The notes under the pieces were generated by a model. It did not search any database. It saw only the letters and a program-made list of their open reading frames with translations, and had not been told where the DNA came from. Of a stretch of DNA of 64,000 nt, positions 52,167-63,161 are shown one piece after another (the stretch's first letter is position 1; the number at the start of each line of letters is the position of its first letter). The position numbers were made by a program, and so were the translations under genes. Source of the stretch: Streptomyces sp. NBC_01471 (GTDB lineage Bacteria > Actinomycetota > Actinomycetes > Streptomycetales > Streptomycetaceae); contig NZ_CP109450.1 of NCBI RefSeq assembly GCF_041438865.1, positions 2,831,001 to 2,895,000 on the forward strand. The letters are read 5' to 3'.

Positions 52167-52706
52167 ATGACGGACATCGCTTCCTCCGCGAACAGCACGA
52201 ACGCCTCGGCCCCGGCACCGGAGTACCTTCCCGAGCACACCCCCCGCCTCCACCTGGCGAAGCTCGCCCCCGAGGTCTACAAGGCCATGATCAACCTGGA
52301 TGCGGCAGCCCGGCGCGGTCTCGATCCGACCCTGGTCGAACTGGTGAAGATCCGCGCCTCGCAGATCAACCACTGTGCCTTCTGCATCGACATGCACTCC
52401 AAGGACGCTCTCGCCGCGGGCGAGTCGGTCGAGCGGATCGTGCAGCTGAGCGGCTGGGAGGAGTCGAAGCACTTCTACACCGCGAAGGAGATCGCGGCGA
52501 TCGAGCTGACCGAGGCCATCACGGTCCTCACCGACGGATTCGTACCGGACGAGGTGTACGCGCACGCCGCCGAGCACTTCGACGAGACCGAGCTGGCCCA
52601 GCTGATCGCGGCGATCACCGTGATCAACTCCTGGAACCGCCTCAGCGTCTCCGCCCGCCTGGTGCCGGGCCACTACACGCCGGGCTCCCTCGCCCACCGC
52701 CACTGA
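52167..52706 (+). CDS. AhpD-like carboxymuconolactone decarboxylase-family protein
   Basis: A 179-residue protein of the AhpD/CMD fold, a likely thiol peroxidase-type reductase partner. The active motif ASQINHCAFCIDMHSKDA gives the CxxC and the histidines. The CMD helices continue through LSGWEESKHFYTAKEIAAIELTEAIT, seen in parts. The ATG at 52167 is preferred, with ATG at 52131 as an alternative. The MocR-type regulator diverges from it and probably controls it. Confidence 0.87.
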   Translation: MTDIASSANSTNASAPAPEYLPEHTPRLHLAKLAPEVYKAMINLDAAARRGLDPTLVELVKIRASQINHCAFCIDMHSKDALAAGESVERIVQLSGWEESKHFYTAKEIAAIELTEAITVLTDGFVPDEVYAHAAEHFDETELAQLIAAITVINSWNRLSVSARLVPGHYTPGSLAHRH

Positions 52707-52781
52707 CGGCCGCCACCGACCGGCCGCCGTCACCCTGCCCACTCCGGCTTCCCCCGCCCACCACCACTGAAGGACCCCGCC

Positions 52782-53498
52782 ATGACGGACTTCCGCAGTC
52801 TCCACCTGGGCCGGCCCCCCGGCGATCCGCTGGTGCTTCCCGGCCCGTGGGACGCGGCGAGCGCCCGCGTCTTCGCGGAAGCCGGGTTTCCGGCGCTCGC
52901 CACCCCGAGCGCCGGAGTATCGGCCGCACTCGGTTACGCGGACGGGGAGGTCCCGGCCGACGAGATGTTCGCCGCGATCGGCCGGATCGTCCGGGCGGTC
53001 GAGGGCTCCGGCGTGGCCGTCTCGGCGGACATCGAGGCCGGGTACGGCCTGCCCCCGGACGAACTCGCCGAGCGGCTGCTCGACACCGGCGCCGTCGGCT
53101 GCAATCTGGAGGACTCGTCGGGCGGAGTCCTCAATGACCCGCAGGAGAACGCGGACCGGCTCGCGGCGGTCCGCGCGGCGGCGGGAGACGACCTGTTCAT
53201 CAACGCCCGCGTGGATACGTACATCCGTGGCGTACACGATCCGGCGCAGGCCATCGACCGCGCCCTCCGTTACCTGGCAGCGGGCGCCGACGGTGTCTAC
53301 CCGATCATGGCGCCGCCGGACCAGCTGCCCGGCCTGGCGTCCGGGATCGGGGCGCCGCTCAACGCACTCTTCCGGCCGGACGGTCCGTCACCGCAGGAGC
53401 TGGGCGCGCTGGGCGCCACCCGCATCACGTTCGGCCCCGGCCTGCACCGGCAGTCGATGGAACGGCTGCGCCAGGACGCGAACGCCCTGAAGAGCTGA
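52782..53498 (+). CDS. Isocitrate lyase/PEP mutase family protein
   Basis: A 238-residue TIM-barrel enzyme of the PEP mutase/ICL superfamily (carboxyvinyl-carboxyphosphonate mutase-like). Metal and substrate motifs are PGPWDAASARVFAEAGFPALATPSAG, in parts, VSADIEAGYG, and FINARVDTYI. There are no phosphonate genes nearby, so it is more likely a lyase of 2-methylisocitrate or oxaloacetate type. It lies 75 bases after the AhpD-like gene and may share its transcript. Confidence 0.83.
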   Translation: MTDFRSLHLGRPPGDPLVLPGPWDAASARVFAEAGFPALATPSAGVSAALGYADGEVPADEMFAAIGRIVRAVEGSGVAVSADIEAGYGLPPDELAERLLDTGAVGCNLEDSSGGVLNDPQENADRLAAVRAAAGDDLFINARVDTYIRGVHDPAQAIDRALRYLAAGADGVYPIMAPPDQLPGLASGIGAPLNALFRPDGPSPQELGALGATRITFGPGLHRQSMERLRQDANALKS

Positions 53499-53578
53499 CG
53501 CGCTGCCACGCTGACGAACCGGAGCGCTGACGAACCGGGACGCGCCGACGAACCGGCGCACCGGTTCGAGCGAACGAA

Positions 53579-53613
53579 AACGCCCCCGGCGACCACAGGT
53601 CACCGGGGGCGTT
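53579..53613. terminator. Terminator between the PEP-mutase gene and mdh
   Basis: A 16-base stem (AACGCCCCCGGCGACC against its near-complement, one mismatch) with a 3-base loop, between convergent genes. The 60 bases before it hold several copies of a short CTGACGAACCGG-like repeat. Confidence 0.85.
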
Positions 53614-53666
53614 CCCACACAGCGGAAGAGCCGCAGGTCCGCAGAGCGGACGTACGGGAATCCGGC

Positions 53667-55180
<1,514 letters not shown>

Positions 55181-55912
55181 TCACCGCACGGTGAAACGCA
55201 TCAGCCCTTCCAGGAACGGCAGCTTCAGCCACGGGTCGGGCTGCACCATGAGCGCGAGCAGCGTGATCACAACGCCGAGCACCCCGTACGTCACCATGTC
55301 CGTGAAGCGCGAGCGCACCGCGAGCATCCCGACGGAACGCACCCACCAGCGCATCACGGCGCCACCGATCAGAGCGACCCCGACCAGCAGCAGCCCCACC
55401 CGAGTCACGTCGAAGGCAACGAGCAACAGACCGACGCCGATCGTGACGAGCACCGTGAGCAGCGGCCACTGCCTGGCGGGCGCGGGCGCGTCACCGGGGG
55501 CCGCCCGGCCGCCGCCCTCGGGACGCGCGGTGTCCCGCGTCACGCGGGGAAAGCGCCGCGTCGTCCGGACCGGCTCGCCGTCCGGGCCTGGAGCGCTGAC
55601 GGCGTCCTCCCCATCGGGCGCGGCAGGCTCCTGGGACTCGGCACCCGCGGGTTCGGTGCTCCCGGACTCATCACCCACGGGTTCGGAGTTCCCGGACCCG
55701 GAATCCCCGTCCGGTCCAGCACCCTCTCGATCAGCACCCTCTCGATCAGCGCCCTCGCGATCAGCGCCCTCGGCCTCGTCGGGCTCAGGCGTGGCGGGCT
55801 CGGGCGTGGCGGGCTCAGGCCTGGCCGGCTTCTCCGCCTTCGCGCCCTTGCGCCGCGCCCCGGGCCTGCCCGACTCCTCGGGCCCCGTCCGTGCGGCCGC
55901 GTCAGCCGACAC
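55181..55912 (-). CDS. DUF3017 membrane protein
   Basis: A 243-residue protein with a long disordered N-terminal half rich in Glu, Pro, Ala and Gly, including short repeats (GADRE three times; PATPEP twice). Four transmembrane helices follow (about 150-235). DUF3017 genes are a standing neighbour of folD in Streptomyces. Its start overlaps the end of folD by 11 bases, so the two are co-translated. Function unknown. Confidence 0.85.
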   Translation of the reverse strand: MSADAAARTGPEESGRPGARRKGAKAEKPARPEPATPEPATPEPDEAEGADREGADREGADREGAGPDGDSGSGNSEPVGDESGSTEPAGAESQEPAAPDGEDAVSAPGPDGEPVRTTRRFPRVTRDTARPEGGGRAAPGDAPAPARQWPLLTVLVTIGVGLLLVAFDVTRVGLLLVGVALIGGAVMRWWVRSVGMLAVRSRFTDMVTYGVLGVVITLLALMVQPDPWLKLPFLEGLMRFTVR

Positions 55913-56756
55913 TGCGCTCCGCCGCCTCCACGACGTTCACCAGCAGCTGCGCGCGGGTCATCGGGCCCACCCCACCCGGGTTCGGAGAGACCCAGCCGGC
56001 CACCTCCGCGACGCCGGGGTGCACGTCTCCGGCGATCTTGCCGTTCTCGTCCCGGCTGACGCCGACGTCGAGGACAGCGGCCCCCGGCTTGACGTCCTCG
56101 GGGTTGATGATGTGCCGGACCCCGGCCGCGGAGACGATGATGTCCGCCTGCTTGAGCAGCGCGGGAAGGTCACGGGTGCCGGTGTGGCACTGGGTGACGG
56201 TCGCGTTCTCGGACTTGCGGGTCAGCAGCAGCGGGATCGAGCGCCCGACGGTGATACCGCGGCCGACGACCACGACATGCGCCCCGTTGATCTCCACACC
56301 GTGGTGGCGCAGCAGCTGGATGATGCCGTACGGGGTGCAGGGCAGCGGCCCCTCCTCGTTCAGCACCAGCTTGCCGAGGCTGGTCGGGTGCAGCCCGTCG
56401 GCGTCCTTGGCCGGGTCCATCAGCCCGAGGATCCGGTTGGTGTCGATGCCCTTCGGGAGCGGCAACTGCACGATGTACCCCGTGCACTCGGGGTTCTCGT
56501 TGAGCTCCCGGACGACCGCCTCGATGTCCTCCTGCGTTGCGGTGTCGGGGAGTTCGCGCTGGATGGACCCGATACCGACCTCGGCGCAGTCGCGGTGCTT
56601 GCCGTTCACGTACCACCGGCTGCCGGGGTCGTCGCCGACGAGCAGGGTGCCGAGACCGGGGGCCACACCCTTCTCCTTGAGGGCCGCCACGCGGACGGTC
56701 AGATCGGACTTGATCGCGGCCGCGGTGGCCTTGCCATCGAGAATCTGGGCTGTCAT
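55902..56756 (-). CDS. folD: Methylenetetrahydrofolate dehydrogenase/cyclohydrolase
   Basis: A 284-residue bifunctional FolD. Signatures are [18 protein letters not shown] with the catalytic Lys, [15 protein letters not shown], and the NADP-binding [16 protein letters not shown] with the nearby [15 protein letters not shown] at 56756 gives the usual length and N-terminus. One-carbon metabolism. Coupled to the DUF3017 gene downstream. Confidence 0.95.
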   Translation of the reverse strand: MTAQILDGKATAAAIKSDLTVRVAALKEKGVAPGLGTLLVGDDPGSRWYVNGKHRDCAEVGIGSIQRELPDTATQEDIEAVVRELNENPECTGYIVQLPLPKGIDTNRILGLMDPAKDADGLHPTSLGKLVLNEEGPLPCTPYGIIQLLRHHGVEINGAHVVVVGRGITVGRSIPLLLTRKSENATVTQCHTGTRDLPALLKQADIIVSAAGVRHIINPEDVKPGAAVLDVGVSRDENGKIAGDVHPGVAEVAGWVSPNPGGVGPMTRAQLLVNVVEAAERSVG

Positions 56757-56968
56757 ACGAGCCATTCTTTCAGGGGGCGGCATGATCGCCCAAGTTGCAC
56801 TTGCACAACACATGAGCACTGCGACTGGACAAACTTACGCGCCATTGAGAAGCATGTGGTTCGCAGTGCCGCGGCCAGTGTCGGGGGGCAGACCGCTCTG
56901 TCGTTTCTTTCACCAATCCTCCGCTCGAACCGCGCCGTCCCCGCATGAATCAACGGAGGAATTCAGCC

Positions 56969-57589
56969 ATGAGCTTTGGCGACCCGAACCCGAACAACCC
57001 CTACGGCCCGCCGCCGGGACAGCCGCAGGGCCAGCCCCAGCAGCCGCCGCAGCAGGGTTACGGATACCCGCAGCAGGCCCCGCAGGGCGTGCCGCAGCAG
57101 CCCGGTTACGGCTACCCGCAGGCCCCGCCGGTCCAGCCCTACGGCGGTGGCGGCTACCCGGAGCAGGGTGGTTACGGCGGCCAGCCCCAGTTCGCGGGCT
57201 GGTGGAGCCGGTTCGGCGCGCTCCTGATCGACGGTCTGGTCATCGGCATCCCGTACGGCATCGTCCTCGCCATAGGCCGCGGCATCGGCGGCGGCGTGGG
57301 CGCGGCCCTCGTTCTGGTCGGCGTCCTCCTCGGCATCGGGCTTGGGCTCTTCAAGCTCTACAAGGAGGGCACCACCGGCCAGTTCGTCGGCAAGAAGGCC
57401 CTCGGTATCAGCCTGCTGCGCGAGGCCGACGGCCAGACGCTGGGCTTCGGCATGGCGTTCGTCCGCTACCTGGCCCACTTCGTGGACAGCATCGCCTGCT
57501 ACCTGGGCTGGCTGTGGCCGGCGTGGGACTCCAAGAAGCAGACGTTCGCGGACAAGATCTGCTCGACCGTGGTCGTCAAGGTCGGCTGA
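56969..57589 (+). CDS. RDD-family membrane protein
   Basis: A 206-residue protein. The first 80 residues are Pro/Gln/Gly/Tyr-rich (repeats like QQGYGYPQ). The RDD domain follows (WWSRFGALLIDGLVIGIPYG, then GQFVGKKALGISLLREADGQ), with about three membrane helices. RDD proteins are proposed transporters or chaperones; function unknown. The ATG at 56969 has GGAGGAATTC upstream. Confidence 0.88.
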   Translation: MSFGDPNPNNPYGPPPGQPQGQPQQPPQQGYGYPQQAPQGVPQQPGYGYPQAPPVQPYGGGGYPEQGGYGGQPQFAGWWSRFGALLIDGLVIGIPYGIVLAIGRGIGGGVGAALVLVGVLLGIGLGLFKLYKEGTTGQFVGKKALGISLLREADGQTLGFGMAFVRYLAHFVDSIACYLGWLWPAWDSKKQTFADKICSTVVVKVG

Positions 57590-57607
57590 CCCGCGTCCTG
57601 CTGGGCC

Positions 57608-57655
57608 CCGAGGGCCGTAACCCCTGCGCAGAGCGCATGGAGTTACGGCCCTCGG
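57608..57655. terminator. Terminator between the RDD gene and purH
   Basis: A perfect 14-base outer stem (CCGAGGGCCGTAAC and its complement) enclosing a smaller TGCGC/GCGCA hairpin, between convergent genes. Directly after it is a short 15-base repeat (GGAAGTCCGC) reaching into the purH end. Confidence 0.85.
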
Positions 57656-57701
57656 CCGTGTCAGTGTCCGCCCGGCGGAAGTCCGCCCGGTGGAAGTCCG
57701 C

Positions 57702-59270
57702 TCAGTGGAAGAAGTGCCGCGTGCCCGTGAAGTACATCGTCACGCCCGCCTTCCTGGCGGCCTCCACGACCAGCTCGTCACGGACCGAGCCGCCCGGCTG
57801 CACCACGGCGCTGACCCCTGCGTTCGCCAGGATCTCGAAGCCGTCGGGGAACGGGAAGAACGCGTCCGAAGCGGCGTACGCCCCCCGCGCCCGCTCCTCT
57901 CCCGCGCGCTCGACAGCGAGCTTCGCGGAGTCCACCCGGTTGACCTGGCCCATTCCCACACCGACGGACGCGCCGTCCTTGGCCAGCAGAATCGCGTTGG
58001 ACTTCACCGCACGGCACGCCTTCCAGGCGAACGACAGCTCGGCCAGCCCGGCCGCGTCGAGCGCGTCACCGGACGCGAGTGTCCAGTTCGCCGGGTCGTC
58101 GCCCTCGGCCTGGAGCCGGTCGGTGACCTGGAGCAGCGCGCCGCCGTCGATCTGCTTGACCTCGGCCGCGGCCGACGGGGCGTCGGGGCAGCGCAGCACC
58201 CGGATGTTCTTCTTGCGTGCCAGCACGTCGACCGCGCCGTCCTCGTACGCCGGAGCGACGACGACCTCGGTGAAGATCGGGGCGATCTGCTCGGCGAGTG
58301 CCACGGTGACCGGACGGTTGACCGCGATCACACCGCCGTACGCGGACACCGGGTCGCAGGCGTGCGCCTTGCGGTGGGCCTCGGCGAGGTCCGCGCCGAT
58401 CGCGATGCCACAGGGATTGGCGTGCTTGATGATCGCCACGCAGGGCTCGGCGTGGTCGTACGCGGCCCGGCGCGCGGCGTCGGTGTCCGTGTAGTTGTTG
58501 TACGACATCTCCTTGCCGTGCAGCTGCTCGGCCTGGGCGAGGCCGCCCGTACCCGAGACGTACAGCGCGGCGCCCTGGTGCGGGTTCTCGCCGTAGCGCA
58601 GGACGTTCCCGCGCTCGTACGTGGCGCCGAGGAACTCGGGGAAGCCGCTGTCGTCGGCCGCCGCGTAGTCATCGGCGAACCAGCCGGCGACCGCCACGTC
58701 GTACGCGGCGGTGTGCCGGAACGCCTCGGCCGCGAGCCGCTTGCGCGCGGTCAGGTCGAAGCCGCCGCCCCTGACGGCGGTGAGGACGTCCGCGTACCGA
58801 CCGGGGCTGGTGACGACGGCCACCGACGGGTGGTTCTTGGCGGCGGCCCGCACCATCGAGGGGCCGCCGATGTCGATCTGCTCGACGCACTCGTCGGGAG
58901 TGGCACCGGACGCGACGGTCTCGGTGAAGGGGTAGAGGTTCACCACGACCAGGTCGAAGGGCTCCACCTCCAGCTCGGCGAGCTGCCTGCGGTGGTCCGC
59001 CAGGCGCAGATCGGCGAGGATCCCGGCGTGCACCCGGGGGTGCAGCGTCTTGACCCGGCCGTCGAGGCACTCCGGGAAACCGGTGAGCTCCTCGACCTTG
59101 GTGACCGGCACACCGGCAGCGGCGATCTTCGCCGCGGTGGATCCGGTGGAGACGAGCGTGACGCCCGCCTCGTGCAGCCCGAGGGCCAGCTCCTCCAGAC
59201 CCGACTTGTCGTAGACGCTGACGAGCGCGCGCCGGATGGGCTTAACGGTGTCCGTGTTCTCGGTGTGCAC
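57702..59270 (-). CDS. purH: Bifunctional AICAR transformylase/IMP cyclohydrolase
   Basis: A 522-residue PurH. An N-terminal MGS-like IMP cyclohydrolase domain runs to about residue 140 ([18 protein letters not shown] start, [10 protein letters not shown]). The transformylase domain has the catalytic KHANPCG in [16 protein letters not shown] at 59270 has AAAGG upstream. It follows purN, overlapping it by 29 bases. De novo purine synthesis, last two steps. Confidence 0.95.
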   Translation of the reverse strand: MHTENTDTVKPIRRALVSVYDKSGLEELALGLHEAGVTLVSTGSTAAKIAAAGVPVTKVEELTGFPECLDGRVKTLHPRVHAGILADLRLADHRRQLAELEVEPFDLVVVNLYPFTETVASGATPDECVEQIDIGGPSMVRAAAKNHPSVAVVTSPGRYADVLTAVRGGGFDLTARKRLAAEAFRHTAAYDVAVAGWFADDYAAADDSGFPEFLGATYERGNVLRYGENPHQGAALYVSGTGGLAQAEQLHGKEMSYNNYTDTDAARRAAYDHAEPCVAIIKHANPCGIAIGADLAEAHRKAHACDPVSAYGGVIAVNRPVTVALAEQIAPIFTEVVVAPAYEDGAVDVLARKKNIRVLRCPDAPSAAAEVKQIDGGALLQVTDRLQAEGDDPANWTLASGDALDAAGLAELSFAWKACRAVKSNAILLAKDGASVGVGMGQVNRVDSAKLAVERAGEERARGAYAASDAFFPFPDGFEILANAGVSAVVQPGGSVRDELVVEAARKAGVTMYFTGTRHFFH

Positions 59271-59892
59271 CGACCTGAACCTTTCGTCCCTCAATGCGGT
59301 AGCCGTTACGGGCCAGACGCCCCACGACATCGACGAGCAGCTTCCGCTCGACTTCCTTGATGCGCTCGTGCAGAGCGCTTTCGTCGTCCTGCTCCCGGAT
59401 CTCGACCACACCCTGGGCGATGATCGGTCCGGTGTCGACGCCGTCGTCGACGAAGTGGACGGTGCAGCCGGTGACCCTGGCCCCGTACGCGAGCGCGTCG
59501 CGCACTCCGTGGGCGCCGGGGAAGGCGGGCAGCAGCGCCGGATGCGTATTGACGAGCCGACCGCCGAAGGCCGCGAGGAACTGCTTCCCCACGATCTTCA
59601 TGAATCCGGCCGACACGACCAGGTCGGGCGCGTGGGCGGCGGTGGCCTCGGCCAGCGCCGCGTCCCACGCGTCGCGGTCCGCGTACTCCTTCACCTTGCA
59701 GACGAAGGTCGGCAGTCCCGCGTCGCGGGCACGGTCGAGTCCGGCGATGCCGTCGCGGTCAGCACCGACCGCGACGATCTCGGCTCCGTAGCCGGCCGGG
59801 TCGTCGGCGATCGCGTCGAGCAGGGCCTGCAGATTGGTTCCGGAACCGGAGACCAGCACGACCACGCGGGCGGGAGAGGACGGGGAGGCCAC
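59242..59892 (-). CDS. purN: Glycinamide ribonucleotide formyltransferase
   Basis: A 216-residue GAR transformylase. The P-loop-like [16 protein letters not shown], the catalytic Asn-His in [12 protein letters not shown] and Asp in [11 protein letters not shown] are intact. GTG at 59892 follows AAAGGG. First in the purN-purH operon; the 29-base overlap with purH couples them. Confidence 0.95.
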   Translation of the reverse strand: MASPSSPARVVVLVSGSGTNLQALLDAIADDPAGYGAEIVAVGADRDGIAGLDRARDAGLPTFVCKVKEYADRDAWDAALAEATAAHAPDLVVSAGFMKIVGKQFLAAFGGRLVNTHPALLPAFPGAHGVRDALAYGARVTGCTVHFVDDGVDTGPIIAQGVVEIREQDDESALHERIKEVERKLLVDVVGRLARNGYRIEGRKVQVGAHREHGHR

Positions 59893-60100
59893 GGCGGGGC
59901 CCTTTCTGGATACGACTTGTGCGGTCGTACGAATAGCGCGCATCCCCCGATACGGGGAACTCTACGAACGCGCCGACCGTCGGCAACGATACCGGCACAC
60001 CGAACGGCCCCCACGGGACGGGGGCACGGCCGAGAGGTAGCGTCTGGGGACAGGACCTGTCTCCCGGGCAGGAACCGAATGAGGGGAAGACGTTCACCAG

Positions 60101-61048
60101 ATGCAGGACCGACGCCACCGCGCGACTCTCCGCACCCCGCCGCACGGGCAGGGTTCACTGCTGCTTCGGGAACGCCGGCCCTCTTCGACGGAGCCCGACG
60201 ACGACAACCCGTTCGCGCCGCCGCCCCCGGACCGGCCGGAGCAGCCGTGGCGGCCGCGGCAGCCGCAGCACGCGGCGGGCAGCGAGGACAACGGCGGCGA
60301 ATCCGGTGAAGGAAGCGGTGACGGGAGCGGTGACGGCAACGACGGCGACGACTCGTCCTCGCCGTCGTCCCCCGGCCGGGGGAGCCAGTGGAGCCCGGTT
60401 CAGCCGGGCCGCCACGACGGCGGGTTCGGCGGCGACCCCCAGCGCCCGACCGGCGGCCCGAACGATCCCGGAAACGGGCGGAACGGCGGCCAGGGCGGTC
60501 CCGGTCCCGGCCTGCGCTGGGATCCGAAGGACCCGGCTCAGCGCAGGGCGCGCTACGCGCTGCTCGCCGGAATGTGGGCCTTCTTCTTCGCCCTGTTCGC
60601 TCTGCCGGAGATCGGCCTGCTCCTGGGCGCGCTCGCGCTGTACTGGGGCATCAGCGCCCTGCGCGCGAAGCCTCAGCCGGATTCCGGCGGCAGCAAGGGC
60701 GCGGCATCCCGGACGGCGGCGCCGCAGCACCCGGCCGCCCCGACCGACGGGCCACCGCCGGGCCCGGACGTTCCCCCGGCACCGACGGCGCCGCCCGCTC
60801 CCGGCCCTTATACGGGCCCGTATGCCGGTGCGACGGCAGCCTCCTCGAAGCAGCAGATCACCGCCGCGGTGAGCGGCATGGTGACCGCGGGGCTCGCGCT
60901 GCTGATCGTGATCCTGACGTTCTCGGCGCAGCTCGTGTACCGCGACTACTACACCTGCGTGAACGACGCGCTCACGAAGCAGGGCCAGATCGCCTGCAAC
61001 AAGAAGCTGCCGAACTCGCTGGTTCCGCTTCTCGGTACGAAGAAGTAG
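60101..61048 (+). CDS. Low-complexity membrane protein
   Basis: A 315-residue protein. The first 150 residues are a disordered Gly/Pro/Asp/Ser-rich region. Two transmembrane helices follow (about 152-187: LAGMWAFFFALFALPEIGLL; about 268-288: GMVTAGLALLIVILTFSAQL) with a Pro-rich cytoplasmic loop between them. A short tail has two Cys (YTCVND, IACNKK). Conserved next to purN-purH in Streptomyces by position, without known function. Confidence 0.78.
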   Translation: MQDRRHRATLRTPPHGQGSLLLRERRPSSTEPDDDNPFAPPPPDRPEQPWRPRQPQHAAGSEDNGGESGEGSGDGSGDGNDGDDSSSPSSPGRGSQWSPVQPGRHDGGFGGDPQRPTGGPNDPGNGRNGGQGGPGPGLRWDPKDPAQRRARYALLAGMWAFFFALFALPEIGLLLGALALYWGISALRAKPQPDSGGSKGAASRTAAPQHPAAPTDGPPPGPDVPPAPTAPPAPGPYTGPYAGATAASSKQQITAAVSGMVTAGLALLIVILTFSAQLVYRDYYTCVNDALTKQGQIACNKKLPNSLVPLLGTKK

Positions 61049-61070
61049 GCACGGGGACAGACGGGCGGCC

Positions 61071-63044
61071 TCAGTCCTCGTCCGCGTAGGGCATCGGCGG
61101 CCAGATGTCCGGGTCGGCGCCGGCACCGGGGGACGGATCGGGGCCGGACCCTGCCCCGGCCCCCGACCCGGCTGATCGCGACGGAAGACCGCTCTTGCTG
61201 TCGGCGTCCGCGCCCGGCACGGTATCCCCGGCGGGCGTGGCAGGGGCCGGAACGTCCTCCTTCTCCACGGGGTGGAGGACAGCGGCACTCGCAGCGGTCC
61301 CAGCGCTCCCCCCGGCGTCCCCGGCCTCGGCTGCCTCTCCGGCTTCTCCCCCTGTGTCGTTCCCGCCCGGGGAGCCCGGGGAGCCCGGGGAGCCCGGGGA
61401 GGAGGAAGCCGCGACAGGTACGAAGGAATCGGCAGGCGGCGAGGACGACTCCCGCTCCTGAGCACCCCTGTCCTGCGCATCCGTGAGAGGGAACTTCGCC
61501 AGCAGCCTCCCGGAAAACGCCCACAGCCGGGCCCACCGCCCCACCCGTGCTCCGTCGCCCACTCCCCCGTCCGCTGCTCTCCCGTCTACTCCGTGGTCGT
61601 TCCCGCTGTCCGCCCCGTCTTCCGCCCCGTCGTCGTACGCCTCCGGTTCCGCCAGGGCCGGGACTCCGAACGGAGCAGGCACCTCCACCGGGACCGGCAC
61701 CTCCACGCGTGCGGCTGCGGCGTCCACAGCGGGCCCGGCCCGGTGAACACGCCTGCTGCTCCGCAGCGCCCACCAGCGCCGCACCAGTGCCACCGGAAGT
61801 CCCGTTCCCACAGTCCAGGCGAGGGCAGCCACGCTGGTCCGCCACCACACCGGGCCGAAGGACGTCAGCCTTCCGGTACCGAGCGGACCGCCGGACAGAG
61901 CAGCCAGAACGGCCACCGCCGCCGCACAGACGACAGCCGCCGCCAGCGCCGTGAGCGCGGTGACGCCGACAGTCCCGGCACGGCTCTCGTCCCGTACGTC
62001 CCGTACCCGCGTCACGAACCAGCCGAGCACAACGCCCGCGGCCAGCGGCACACCCGCGACGGCCCAGTTCAGCGGCGAACCACTCCCGGGACCCGGCAGA
62101 GCGGCCAGCAGCGGGAAGTAGGGAAGCGCGGCGTTGCCGGTCACCATGAGCGGTGTCACCGCCGAACCGGCACCGAGGCTGAAACCGGGACCCAGCGCGT
62201 ACGAAGCCCCCCACAGCGCCGCGTTCGGCACGAGCGCGGCAGCCAGCAGCAGGACCGTGAACCGCCCCGACAAGGCGCCGGTCAGCCGCAGAAACGACTC
62301 TTGCGCGGCGCCCCCGTGCCACACCAGCGAACCGCCGACCAGCAGCGCACCCCCACCGGTCAGCACGGCGACTCCGGCAGCACCGGCCCTCAGCGCGGTG
62401 CCCACCCCGGGGTGGGCGTAGGCACGCCGTACGCCGGCGGAAAGCCGCGGGCCGCCGGGAATCCGCATGCGCCCCCAGCCGCTGAACGGCTCGCGCGGGA
62501 AGACGCGCGCCCGCCACACTCCCACCGCCGCCGCGGCACCGGCGACGAGCGGCAGATGCCACAGCGCGCTCAGCGGTTCGACGGACAGCGCCCCGCCCGA
62601 CGCGTACGCGGCGACAGCGGCGGCCACCAGCAGATAACCACCGGTCACCGCACAGAGAGCACCCGGCACCGACGGCCCCGGACGGCCGTTCGCGGGGTCG
62701 AACGCCTCCCGCGCGGCCCGCTGGACCAGCCAGACGGGCAGGACGACCAGCAGCATCGGCACCATGCCCAGTGGGGCAGGAACGCCGGACGCGGTGTCGT
62801 GCCTGGTCAGCTCCACGCCGTGGGCCAGCAGCCACAGCGCGGCGGTGACATGCAGCGCGCCGCCCGGCCCGCTGTCGGGATAGGGCGAGCTGATCCACAG
62901 CAGCATCACCAGCACGGTGAGCGAGCCGAGTCCGAGCGCCGCCGCGAGCCCACCTCGCAGCACGCAGTCGGCCAGCACGGCGGATCGGCTCCGCACGGGG
63001 GCGAGCGACGGGCGGCGGTCGGTCATCTGGGTCACGCGGGCCAT
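61071..63044 (-). CDS. DUF6350 / PerM-like membrane protein
   Basis: A protein of about 657 residues. Residues 20-430 contain about ten transmembrane helices (VLVMLLWISSPYPDSGPGGA start region, then repeated long hydrophobic segments). The last 200 residues are a disordered acidic and Ser/Gly/Pro tail with repeats such as SPGSPGSPG. The family is related to the mycobacterial PerM cell-division protein and is the usual neighbour of purN-purH in Streptomyces. The start is uncertain: 63044, 63026 (MTDRRPS) or 63098 all lack a clear ribosome-binding site. Confidence 0.82.
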   Translation of the reverse strand: MARVTQMTDRRPSLAPVRSRSAVLADCVLRGGLAAALGLGSLTVLVMLLWISSPYPDSGPGGALHVTAALWLLAHGVELTRHDTASGVPAPLGMVPMLLVVLPVWLVQRAAREAFDPANGRPGPSVPGALCAVTGGYLLVAAAVAAYASGGALSVEPLSALWHLPLVAGAAAAVGVWRARVFPREPFSGWGRMRIPGGPRLSAGVRRAYAHPGVGTALRAGAAGVAVLTGGGALLVGGSLVWHGGAAQESFLRLTGALSGRFTVLLLAAALVPNAALWGASYALGPGFSLGAGSAVTPLMVTGNAALPYFPLLAALPGPGSGSPLNWAVAGVPLAAGVVLGWFVTRVRDVRDESRAGTVGVTALTALAAAVVCAAAVAVLAALSGGPLGTGRLTSFGPVWWRTSVAALAWTVGTGLPVALVRRWWALRSSRRVHRAGPAVDAAAARVEVPVPVEVPAPFGVPALAEPEAYDDGAEDGADSGNDHGVDGRAADGGVGDGARVGRWARLWAFSGRLLAKFPLTDAQDRGAQERESSSPPADSFVPVAASSSPGSPGSPGSPGGNDTGGEAGEAAEAGDAGGSAGTAASAAVLHPVEKEDVPAPATPAGDTVPGADADSKSGLPSRSAGSGAGAGSGPDPSPGAGADPDIWPPMPYADED

Positions 63045-63161
63045 GCTGCCAACGACACGCGCTTTCGCCGCGTAACAGGCAAAGACCGGTCGTGTCACTC
63101 AATATACGTTTATGCACTTTTCGGACTGGCGTCCCGCCGTGAGCAGCGCTGGGGACATCTC

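Noticed and set aside
52782..53498. Phosphonate biosynthesis based on the PEP-mutase-family gene
   Set aside because: No phosphonopyruvate decarboxylase or other phosphonate gene nearby, and many family members are lyases in primary metabolism.
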